Assembly: GCA_022566355.1 (NCBI GenBank)
Contig: JADFJB010000175.1
Span: 1 to 6,533 of the forward strand
Length of the DNA stretch: 6,533 bases
From: a candidate division KSB1 bacterium
Lineage (GTDB): Bacteria > Zhuqueibacterota > JdFR-76 > DREG01
Reading direction: 5' to 3'
This document shows positions 1 to 5,303 of the stretch, in pieces; the stretch's first letter is position 1, and each line of letters starts with the position of its first letter. Position numbers and translations under genes: made by a program. The notes below the pieces were generated by a model, which was not told the DNA's origin, did not search any database, and was given only the letters and a program-made list of their open reading frames with translations.

Positions 1-152
1 ATATCGATCCCATTTTTGACCAAAATCAGAACTGGATTTGGACTTCGGATAAACAATCCGCCTCGGGTGCCTGGGTAGTCAATTTCAACGATGGCTACTG
101 CGCCATCATCCCTTTCAACTACGGCGAGGCCTCCGTTCGAGCAGTTCGCTGA
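1..152 (+). CDS. DUF1566-type (FISUMP / C-type-lectin-like) protein, C-terminal fragment
   Basis: Partial gene entering from the left edge. The frame with codons starting at position 3 is open and ends at TGA 150-152. It reads ...NWIWTSDKQ..., then WVVNFNDGY, and closes with SVRAVR. The W-T-S ... A-W-V-V-N-F-N-D-G ... V-R-A-V-R arrangement is the usual C-terminal end of DUF1566 / Fibrobacter-paralogous domains, which adopt a C-type-lectin-like fold and are often surface or secreted proteins. From AAT at 81 to GTT at 135, 18 of 19 codons end in C or T, including all of the Gly, Ala, Pro and Ser codons. That fits a DGR variable region in which template AAC/AAT codons have been mutated at their adenines. 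No reverse transcriptase, Avd or template repeat is visible here, so the DGR link is inference. The N-terminus and any signal peptide lie outside the window. Family call fairly sure; function of the whole protein unknown. Confidence 0.7.
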   Translation, partial: IDPIFDQNQNWIWTSDKQSASGAWVVNFNDGYCAIIPFNYGEASVRAVR

Positions 153-169
153 GAGGCAATCAGTTGTCT

Positions 170-198
170 ATTTGATTATTTGAATTATTTGATCATTT
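170..198 (+). repeat. Short ATTTGA tandem repeats after the DUF1566 stop
   Basis: ATTTGA occurs at 170, 178 and 187, with a fourth partial ATTT at 195, so the period is 8-9 nt. A T-run (200-207) and GATC follow. The tract begins 18 nt after the stop codon and is non-coding in all useful frames. It may be only AT-rich spacer, or part of the 3' context of a DGR target. Confidence 0.45.
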
Positions 199-217
199 AT
201 TTTTTTTGATCCTTTGT

Positions 218-250
218 GTGCGAGTGCAGCGAGCACGCTCGAAATTTTTT
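218..250 (+). terminator. Possible Rho-independent terminator of the DUF1566 gene
   Basis: CGAGTGC (221-227) can pair with GCAC plus TCG (232-241) around an AGCGA loop, with a 2-nt bulge. AAA and six Ts (245-250) follow. It is the only GC-rich spot in an AT-rich spacer and lies about 70 nt past the stop codon. A bulged stem plus T-run is reasonable but not strong evidence. If the upstream gene is a DGR target, this hairpin could instead correspond to the structured element found downstream of variable regions. Confidence 0.4.
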
Positions 251-272
251 GAGTCTTGTGAAAGTCAGTGGC
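251..272 (+). repeat. Solo copy of the AGTCTTGTGAAAGTC-GTGGC dispersed repeat
   Basis: The sequence from AGTCTTGTG (252) to GTGGC (272) matches the repeat units that border the GxxExxY gene at 2806-2875 and 3292-3342. The closest is the unit at 2834-2855, which on its complementary strand shares the CAGTGGC ending. It lies in plus orientation in the spacer between the DUF1566 gene and the permease, over 2.5 kb from the other copies, with no ORF attached. Confidence 0.75.
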
Positions 273-313
273 AACCTTTTCTAATCTCGTCCGTCTACTT
301 TTCCATTAATAAA

Positions 314-344
314 TTGCTTACATATTAATTAAAAAGGTTATAAC
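314..344 (+). promoter_or_regulatory. Possible sigma70-like promoter for the ABC permease
   Basis: TATAAC at 339-344 matches 5 of 6 positions of a -10 box. TTGCTT at 314-319 is a weak -35 (TTG conserved) with a long 19-nt spacer. Transcription would begin near 350, giving a leader of about 37 nt before the ATG at 388. The region is AT-rich, so chance matches are likely. Confidence 0.3.
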
Positions 345-387
345 TTTATGGATATTCAGATTTAAGCCTAAAAAAAGTGGAGCTTCT

Positions 388-2805
388 ATGCTAAAAAATT
401 ATTTCAAAACTGCACTGCGTAGTTTACTGAAGCACAAAGAATATTCGATCATCAATATCCTGGGCCTGGCAATCGGGATGGCATGCGTAATCCTGATCAT
501 GATGTTCGTGCAAGAAGAATTGAGCTATGACCAGTTTCATACCAACAAGGACCAGATCTACAGGGCCAATATTTCTTTCACAAATCCCCAAACCGGTGTT
601 ACCCAGCTAAGAGCCGTTGGTCCCTACCGGCTGGCAAAAGAATTAAAACCTGACTTTCCAGACTTCAAAATTATTCGATTCAATCCACAGGGTCGATCTC
701 TTGTTAGTTATGAAGACAAATCTTTTTATGAACTGGGCCTGGCATTTGTGGATCCGGAAGTCTTCCAGGTTTTCACTTTTCCATTGCTCGAGGGAGACCC
801 GCTAACGGTTTTAGATGAACCGTTCTCGGTGGTTATTTCAGAAGAAATCGCACAAAAATATTATGGTGATGAAGAACCGATTGGTAAAATTCTTACTTTT
901 AGAAGCAATGATTTCAAAGTGACCGGCATACTGGATAAGATGCCGGGCAATACACAATTTCAATTCGACATGTTCGCATCTATGAATTCAGCCGAACGGG
1001 TATTTCAGCGAATTGTACTGGAAAACTGGGGCGAGGGCTCTGCAGAAACATTTATCATGTTACCTAAAGATAAACGGCCTGAAGATTATGAAACACGCCT
1101 GGCTGCATTTGTCGATGTAAAAATACAAGCCTTCAGGCAAGCATCCCCACGTATCGTGCTGCAGCCGCTTTCAGATATCTATTTACATTCTCAAAATATT
1201 GCGGTATTTGCACCTGGCGGTGACAGTACGTATGTTTATGCTTTTACGGCCATTGCAGTTTTTATCCTCATCATCGCTTGTATTAATTTCATGAACCTGG
1301 CAACCGCGCGCTCGGCAAATCGCGCCAAGGAGGTCGGTTTGCGAAAAGTTGTCGGCGCCCATCGTTCGCAATTGATCTGGCAATTTTTGAGTGAAAGCAT
1401 CTTGCTTTCAATTTTGTCCCTGCTAATAGCTGTTGGGCTTGCCTATATATGCTTACCGGCATTCAATAGCCTGGCAGGCAAGGAGTTGGCTTATAATATC
1501 CTGCAAAATGGCCCAATGATTTTTGGACTAATACTCATTACACTTTTTGTAGGAGTCGTTTCAGGCAGCTATCCGGCTTTGTTTTTATCCGCATTTAAAC
1601 CGGTTAGCGTTCTTTCTGGAGCCGTTATGAAAGGCGTGAAAGGCGGTAAATTGCGGAAGTTTCTGGTTACTTTCCAGTTTGCCATTTCGATCTTTTTGAT
1701 TGTAGTGACCGCCATTGTTTACAATCAATTGCAATATGCCCGCAACCTCAAAATAGGATTCGATAAGGAACACCTGGTTCTCCTGCAAAACATACCACAA
1801 ACCATGCGGCAGCATTACGATCAATTCCGGACAGACCTGCTCAGCAATCCAAAAATTATTAATGCTGCGGCATCGTCCCGGGTGCCACCGGGCAGGCTTC
1901 AAAGTAGTCTGGGTACAAGACCGGAAGGCGTCCCGGAAGATCAAAGACGAGGTATGCAAACCGTGTGGACCGACTTTGACTTTATCGAATCCATGGGGTT
2001 TGAGCTTGCATCTGGCCGCAGCTTCTCACGCGATTTCACCACCGATGCAAGCAGCGCTTTTATTCTCAATGAAGCTGCTGTTAAAAGTATAGGTTGGACC
2101 AATGAAACTGCAATAGGTAAAAGTTTCGGCAGTTCGGAAATCAGAGACTGGGACAGCGGCCAGTGGGAGCAGAAAGATGGTTATGTTATTGGTGTGCTGA
2201 AGGATTTTTACTTCGAATCATTGCGGCAGGAAATTATCCCGACAGTCTATTTTATATCGCCGTACATGGCGTGGAATTATGTGATTCGTATTCAACCCGG
2301 AGATATCCAGGAAACCTTGGATTTCATCGAACAGAAATGGCTGGCATTAAATCCGGATCTGCCATTCTTATACACTTTCGTCGATGATAATTTCGAAAGT
2401 CTATACCGTGCCGAGGAGCAGCAGGGAAAAATATTCGGTGTATTTGCGATCCTGGCAATTTTCGTAGCCTGCCTGGGTTTGGTTGGTTTGGCGTCTTTCA
2501 CAGCCGAGCAAAGAACCAAAGAAGTGGGGATCCGTAAAGTGCTCGGCGCGTCGGTCAGTAATATCATCCTGCTGATGTCTAAAGAATTTACCTGGCTGGT
2601 TTTATTTGCTTTCATTGTGGCAGCCCCCTTTGCCTGGTATGTTATGGACCAATGGCTGCAGGAATTTGCTTATCATGTCCCATTAGGGTTGGGGACTTTT
2701 TTCCTGGCAGGTCTTATTTCCATATTAATTGCATGGCTGACTGTGAGTTACCAGGCGACGAAAATTGCGCTAACCAATCCGGTGAATGCATTGCATTATG
2801 AATAA
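388..2805 (+). CDS. ABC transporter permease, MacB/FtsX superfamily (MacB_PCD + FtsX, duplicated)
   Basis: Inner-membrane permease subunit of a MacB/LolC-like type VII ABC system. Such proteins couple cytoplasmic ATP hydrolysis to movement of a periplasmic domain rather than to a classical pore. The 805 residues form two similar halves. Predicted TM segments lie at about 21-42, 283-305, 335-358, 377-400, 425-446, 683-703, 732-752 and 766-788. Large periplasmic MacB_PCD regions occupy about 45-280 and 455-680. Each half carries the conserved cytoplasmic coupling motif after its FtsX helix: NRAKEVGLRKVVGA (311-324) and QRTKEVGIRKVLGA (708-721). The C-terminus NPVNALHYE is also typical. Length matches the ~800-aa family common in Bacteroidota and related phyla. 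The ATG has GGAG at 379-382, 5 nt upstream. No ATPase, membrane-fusion or outer-membrane partner is adjacent, so this is an orphan permease whose substrate cannot be told. The TAA stop is followed at once by a repeat copy. Confidence 0.93.
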   Translation: MLKNYFKTALRSLLKHKEYSIINILGLAIGMACVILIMMFVQEELSYDQFHTNKDQIYRANISFTNPQTGVTQLRAVGPYRLAKELKPDFPDFKIIRFNPQGRSLVSYEDKSFYELGLAFVDPEVFQVFTFPLLEGDPLTVLDEPFSVVISEEIAQKYYGDEEPIGKILTFRSNDFKVTGILDKMPGNTQFQFDMFASMNSAERVFQRIVLENWGEGSAETFIMLPKDKRPEDYETRLAAFVDVKIQAFRQASPRIVLQPLSDIYLHSQNIAVFAPGGDSTYVYAFTAIAVFILIIACINFMNLATARSANRAKEVGLRKVVGAHRSQLIWQFLSESILLSILSLLIAVGLAYICLPAFNSLAGKELAYNILQNGPMIFGLILITLFVGVVSGSYPALFLSAFKPVSVLSGAVMKGVKGGKLRKFLVTFQFAISIFLIVVTAIVYNQLQYARNLKIGFDKEHLVLLQNIPQTMRQHYDQFRTDLLSNPKIINAAASSRVPPGRLQSSLGTRPEGVPEDQRRGMQTVWTDFDFIESMGFELASGRSFSRDFTTDASSAFILNEAAVKSIGWTNETAIGKSFGSSEIRDWDSGQWEQKDGYVIGVLKDFYFESLRQEIIPTVYFISPYMAWNYVIRIQPGDIQETLDFIEQKWLALNPDLPFLYTFVDDNFESLYRAEEQQGKIFGVFAILAIFVACLGLVGLASFTAEQRTKEVGIRKVLGASVSNIILLMSKEFTWLVLFAFIVAAPFAWYVMDQWLQEFAYHVPLGLGTFFLAGLISILIAWLTVSYQATKIALTNPVNALHYE

Positions 2806-2855
2806 AGCCACAGACTTACACAGACTAAAACGGGCCACTGACTTACACAAGACTA
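2806..2855. repeat. Left terminal repeat: two ~27-nt units in tandem
   Basis: Unit 1 is 2806-2827 (begins AGCCACAGACTT, ends GACTA). A linker AAACGG follows, then unit 2 at 2834-2855 (begins GCCACTGACTT, ends AAGACTA). The GCCAC starts are 27 nt apart. Both units read in the same orientation, opposite to that of the right-hand block and of the solo copy at 251-272. Confidence 0.8.
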
Positions 2856-2875
2856 GTCTGTGAAAGTCTGTGGCT
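2834..2875. terminator. Back-to-back repeat palindrome between convergent genes, possible bidirectional terminator
   Basis: Unit 2 (2834-2855) is joined head-to-head to an inverted unit (2854-2875, begins TAGTCTGTG, ends GTGGCT) with a central GACTAGTC. The two arms are complementary over about 20 bp apart from two substitutions and one extra base, so a long hairpin with almost no loop can form in either transcript. It lies between the stop codons of the permease (+) and the GxxExxY gene (-). No U-run follows on either side, so terminator function is inferred from position and structure. Confidence 0.45.
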
Positions 2876-3247
2876 CTATACGATGCGTCTTTTGAATTCC
2901 AGTTTTTCACCAAAGTTCACCAACAATCCAATGTGTATTCCGGACGCCTTGAGGTAATGAATCAATTGTGCTTCGTTTTGTGGTATTAAACTATTTACCG
3001 CCTTAATTTCAATAATTACTGTATCTTCCACTACAATATCTGCTTTAAACTTGCCAATCAATTGATTTTTATAATTAACATTTAGCAATTTCTGGGTTTC
3101 GGCCTTTAGATTTTTATTTCTAAATTCAATCATTAGGGCTTTTCCATAAACAGATTCCAGAAATCCAGCACCCAACTCATCATGCACAATGTAAAAACAT
3201 TTAATGATATTTTTTGTTAGATTTTCATAAAGGAATTCGTTGTTCAC
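2876..3247 (-). CDS. GxxExxY family protein (PD-(D/E)XK nuclease superfamily, PDDEXK_3)
   Basis: This 123-residue protein carries the motif that names the family, G28-F-L-E31-S-V-Y34, inside HDELGAGFLESVYGKAL. It is followed by the likely nuclease core: D70 (KADIVV), then E80-I-K82 in VIIEIKAV, and Q94 in NEAQLIHYLKA. The order D...E-x-K...Q is that of the PD-(D/E)XK fold, so the catalytic residues appear intact. Length is typical for the family, whose biological role is not settled. The start is GTG at 3245-3247, supported by GGGGAG at 3253-3258 with 5-nt spacing; there is no better ATG. The TAG stop directly touches a repeat copy ending at 2875. The gene is the sole occupant of a repeat-bounded interval, suggesting it acts on those repeats or travels with them, but that is inference. 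Cytoplasmic; no signal peptide or TM segment. Confidence 0.88.
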   Translation of the reverse strand: MNNEFLYENLTKNIIKCFYIVHDELGAGFLESVYGKALMIEFRNKNLKAETQKLLNVNYKNQLIGKFKADIVVEDTVIIEIKAVNSLIPQNEAQLIHYLKASGIHIGLLVNFGEKLEFKRRIV

Positions 3248-3273
3248 TTAATCTCCCCATCTTTATTTTCAAT

Positions 3274-3303
3274 ATTTTAGCAGTGGCCGTTTTGTCTTGT
3301 GAA
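3274..3303 (-). promoter_or_regulatory. Predicted promoter of the GxxExxY gene, -35 inside a repeat copy
   Basis: On the minus strand, TTCACA (3303-3298; 5 of 6 to TTGACA) and TAAAAT (3279-3274; 5 of 6 to TATAAT) are separated by 18 nt. Transcription would start near 3267, about 9 nt before the Shine-Dalgarno and 20 nt before the GTG. The -35 hexamer is part of the conserved repeat (GTGAA on the plus strand). Confidence 0.45.
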
Positions 3304-3342
3304 AATCTGTGGCCGCTTTTAGTCTTGTGAAAGTCTGTGGCT
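3281..3342. repeat. Right terminal repeat: two full units plus a truncated third
   Basis: Full units are 3320-3342 (TAGTCTTGTGAAAG..., ends GTGGCT) and 3293-3313 (TGTCTTGTGAAAA..., ends GTGGC). A truncated CAGTGGC lies at 3281-3287. GTGGC starts at 3283, 3309 and 3337, so periods are 26 and 28 nt. Linkers CGTTTT and CGCTTTT are the complement of the linker in the left block. Orientation is opposite to the left block. The outermost unit overlaps the OCD stop codon. Confidence 0.8.
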
Positions 3343-4339
3343 ATTTTTTCCCACCAAATTCAACCCAGGTGCCCTTACCGGCTTTACACATTTTTTGATA
3401 AATGTGATACGCAGATGCGATATCCTCCACAGCTAAACCCAGGGATTTAAACAGAGTGATTTCATCCTCAGATTTTCGTCCATCAATTTTGTCCAGAAGT
3501 ATTTCTCCGATTTCACCCTGAATATGACTGTCATCGATGGCGCCTTCTTTTTTGGGAAAAAGAAAATCACCTGCTTCATTGATTGTAGACTCTACTCTAT
3601 CCACAATCAGGCGTGATTTGACCACAGCTGTTGTATCCAGTTCTCGAGCATATTTGACGCTGGAACCAACGGCGTTGATATGGGCGCCAGGCGCCAGCCA
3701 CTCCCCCATTAAAATAGGTTCTGTTGCTGATGTGGTTGTACAAATGATATCCGCGCCATCAACTGCTTCCTTTACAGTATGAACTGGCTCTATCTCAATG
3801 TTATGTTTTGCTGACTCATTTTTCATAAATCGTTTTGCATTTTCTTCGTTTCTACTCCAGACTCGGACCCTGGTGATTTTACGAGCATGAATCATAGCCT
3901 CTAAGTGAGACCGAGCCTGCACACCCGAGCCAAGGATCGCGAGGTTGCTGGCAGATTCTTTCGCCAGTAGCCTGGTTGCCACTCCACTCACTGCGGCGGT
4001 GCGAATGGCCGTGATTTCGCTTGCATCCATTATTGCTAAAAGTCGCCCATGTTTCGTTTCAAAGATCATCACCGAACCCTGGTGAGAATCATATTCTGTT
4101 TCATGGTTACCCGGAAATACACTTACCGCTTTCAGTCCCATAACTTCGGGTTCGCCTAAATAACAGGGCATCATTCCCAGAATTCCACTGCGATCCGGCA
4201 ACTGTAAGCCCCAACGTAATGGATTTACTGCATTTCCCAATGCCAGGGTTTTTAGGGTATCGGACATAAGTTCCATGCATTCTCGCATGGGCAGATATTC
4301 TCGGACTTCTTTGTGGTTTACAAGTAGAACGACCATCAT
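3341..4339 (-). CDS. Ornithine cyclodeaminase / mu-crystallin family NAD(P)-dependent dehydrogenase
   Basis: A 332-residue cytoplasmic enzyme of the OCD_Mu_crystall family, which includes ornithine cyclodeaminase, archaeal-type alanine dehydrogenase and ketimine reductase. Visible landmarks are R42 in PLRWGLQLP and K70 in MGLKAVSVFPGN, family carboxylate-binding positions. Others are SEITAIRTAAVSG (107-119), the Rossmann loop G137-S-G139-V-Q141, the DIICTTT strand (197-203), HINAVGSS (220-227) and AVEDIASA near the C-terminus. True ornithine cyclodeaminases, as I recall, carry a catalytic Asp just after the NAVG motif (G-G-D-x-P-G-K). Here the sequence is S-S-V-K-Y-A-R-E-L-D, so an alanine-dehydrogenase or imine-reductase activity is more likely than ornithine deamination. 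Two adjacent ATGs (4337-4339 and 4334-4336) are possible starts. GAGGTG at 4341-4346 fits the second better. The TAG stop shares its AG with the neighbouring repeat. Confidence 0.9.
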   Translation of the reverse strand: MMVVLLVNHKEVREYLPMRECMELMSDTLKTLALGNAVNPLRWGLQLPDRSGILGMMPCYLGEPEVMGLKAVSVFPGNHETEYDSHQGSVMIFETKHGRLLAIMDASEITAIRTAAVSGVATRLLAKESASNLAILGSGVQARSHLEAMIHARKITRVRVWSRNEENAKRFMKNESAKHNIEIEPVHTVKEAVDGADIICTTTSATEPILMGEWLAPGAHINAVGSSVKYARELDTTAVVKSRLIVDRVESTINEAGDFLFPKKEGAIDDSHIQGEIGEILLDKIDGRKSEDEITLFKSLGLAVEDIASAYHIYQKMCKAGKGTWVEFGGKK

Positions 4340-4505
4340 TCACCTCAATTAATTTATCGATTTCCATCGCTTAAGAGACTGAGTAAAAACTCAAAATTTC
4401 GTATCCGTCAGTATTCGCCATACACGGAAATACCATTTGCTGAAATCTTTATTGTACGGGCAAACACGCATTTCATGAACAAGGGCTAACCTCTATTCTC
4501 TGTTC

Positions 4506-5213
4506 TCAACATCTTGCCATTTTTCGTTTTTTGCCTATTCGATCTTTGTCCTTAACTTTCTGGATATAGTCTGGTGCATCGGGTACTTTGCAGGCTGTTC
4601 CACCCATATCAACTTCAACTTTTCCTATTTTTTCGGCGATAGCAGTGGCTTTATTGGTTAGAGAGGCAATATAGGTTCCAACGGCGATAACAAAGCCATT
4701 CATCGTAAACCTGACCCGGTTCTGTGAGTTGTGAATATTTCTCGCTACCCTATCCAATAATCCTTCAAATATTTTGATATCCAAATCGCTATCCGGTTTT
4801 ATGGAAACCAAATTTGACAGCGTCGACCAACCCGCGGATGCGATCCCTTCTTTCTCTGATTCAATCCATTCCAGGCCCAATTCCATTCCATAGCTGCTTT
4901 CTGCTGCGATCCATGCGACCGTATATTCGCTGATCATATACCAGTAAGCTTCTTTTACCCATTTATTGAGGTCACTTCTTGAGATTTTGTTTTCATCGGC
5001 GATAAGACCCGCAAGATACATGGCATCTGAATTTCCTGTAGCGTATAGTTCCATGGATAATTCATGGTGCTTTTTTACTTTTTTTTGGATTTTTTTCAGG
5101 TCTTGAACTTTAACTCCATAAAACGGTTCTCTGGCGCCATGTTTAAGGAATATCTTTTTCGTTCCTTCATCTCCATAACCTTTTAATTCCTTTAATATTT
5201 TTTCAGTTGTCAT
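4506..5213 (-). CDS. DNA alkylation repair protein, AlkD-like HEAT-repeat family
   Basis: This 235-residue all-helical protein fits the HEAT-like-repeat DNA glycosylase superfamily (AlkC/AlkD). The N-terminus shows the family pattern F31-Y-G-V-K-V-Q-D-L-K-K-I (compare FGVRVPDLRKI). The central helices carry AYWYMISEYTVAWIAAES (89-106) and SAGWSTLSNLV (126-136). The C-terminus has VDMGGTACKVPDAPDYI (201-217) and a basic RIGKKRK tail. B. cereus AlkD uses Trp109, Asp113, Arg148 and Trp187 to excise alkylated bases. The WD and RR motifs around those residues are not recognisable here, so this appears to be the CKVP-type subfamily, whose glycosylase activity is uncertain. AAGGAG at 5219-5224, 5 nt from the ATG, is a strong ribosome-binding site. 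It lies 166 nt upstream of the OCD gene on the same strand, with no obvious terminator between, so readthrough is possible. Cytoplasmic. Confidence 0.85.
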   Translation of the reverse strand: MTTEKILKELKGYGDEGTKKIFLKHGAREPFYGVKVQDLKKIQKKVKKHHELSMELYATGNSDAMYLAGLIADENKISRSDLNKWVKEAYWYMISEYTVAWIAAESSYGMELGLEWIESEKEGIASAGWSTLSNLVSIKPDSDLDIKIFEGLLDRVARNIHNSQNRVRFTMNGFVIAVGTYIASLTNKATAIAEKIGKVEVDMGGTACKVPDAPDYIQKVKDKDRIGKKRKMARC

Positions 5214-5303
5214 TACGTCTCCTTATTGCTGCAAATATTTAGTGTATGGCGCGTTTTAATGCGATATAGTTGTTGTATGTAATTGATGAACTGGATGATT
5301 TTA

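Larger units (their letters stand above)
2806..3342. mobile_element. Candidate GxxExxY mini-element with ~50-bp terminal inverted repeats
   Basis: The 537-bp segment starts at the base after the permease TAA. It ends inside the TAG of the convergent OCD gene, so it fills the whole gap between them. Its ends are imperfect inverted repeats, 2806-2855 against the complement of 3292-3342, with about 43 of 51 columns matching and one 1-nt gap. Each end is an array of ~27-nt units starting GCCAC and joined by AAAACGG/AAAAGCG linkers. The only gene inside encodes a GxxExxY PD-(D/E)XK-like protein. There is no transposase, and I see no clear target-site duplication (AATAA on the left, ATTTTT on the right). 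Mobility is inferred from architecture only. A passive repeat cluster around a housekeeping gene is the alternative. Confidence 0.5.

Noticed and set aside
1585-1959. 124-residue minus-strand open frame inside the permease gene
   Set aside because: Fully antisense to a clearly conserved coding region, with low-complexity His/Cys-rich composition and no ribosome-binding site or family resemblance. The other frames inside 1183-2615 were rejected for the same reason.
3281-3342. CRISPR array
   Set aside because: The units are spaced by only 6-7 nt of related linker, not by unique spacers of ~30 nt, and there are no cas genes.
2801-3350. Target-site duplication flanking the GxxExxY element
   Set aside because: Bases outside the repeats (AATAA and ATTTTT) do not form a convincing direct repeat.
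4107-4367. 86-residue frame overlapping the start of the OCD gene
   Set aside because: Same strand as OCD in another frame; its sequence is unlike any protein family and it only reflects the OCD coding sequence.
4381-4392. GAGT-AAAA-ACTC inverted repeat downstream of the AlkD-like gene
   Set aside because: A 4-bp stem in AT-rich sequence is expected by chance and has no suitable T-run context.
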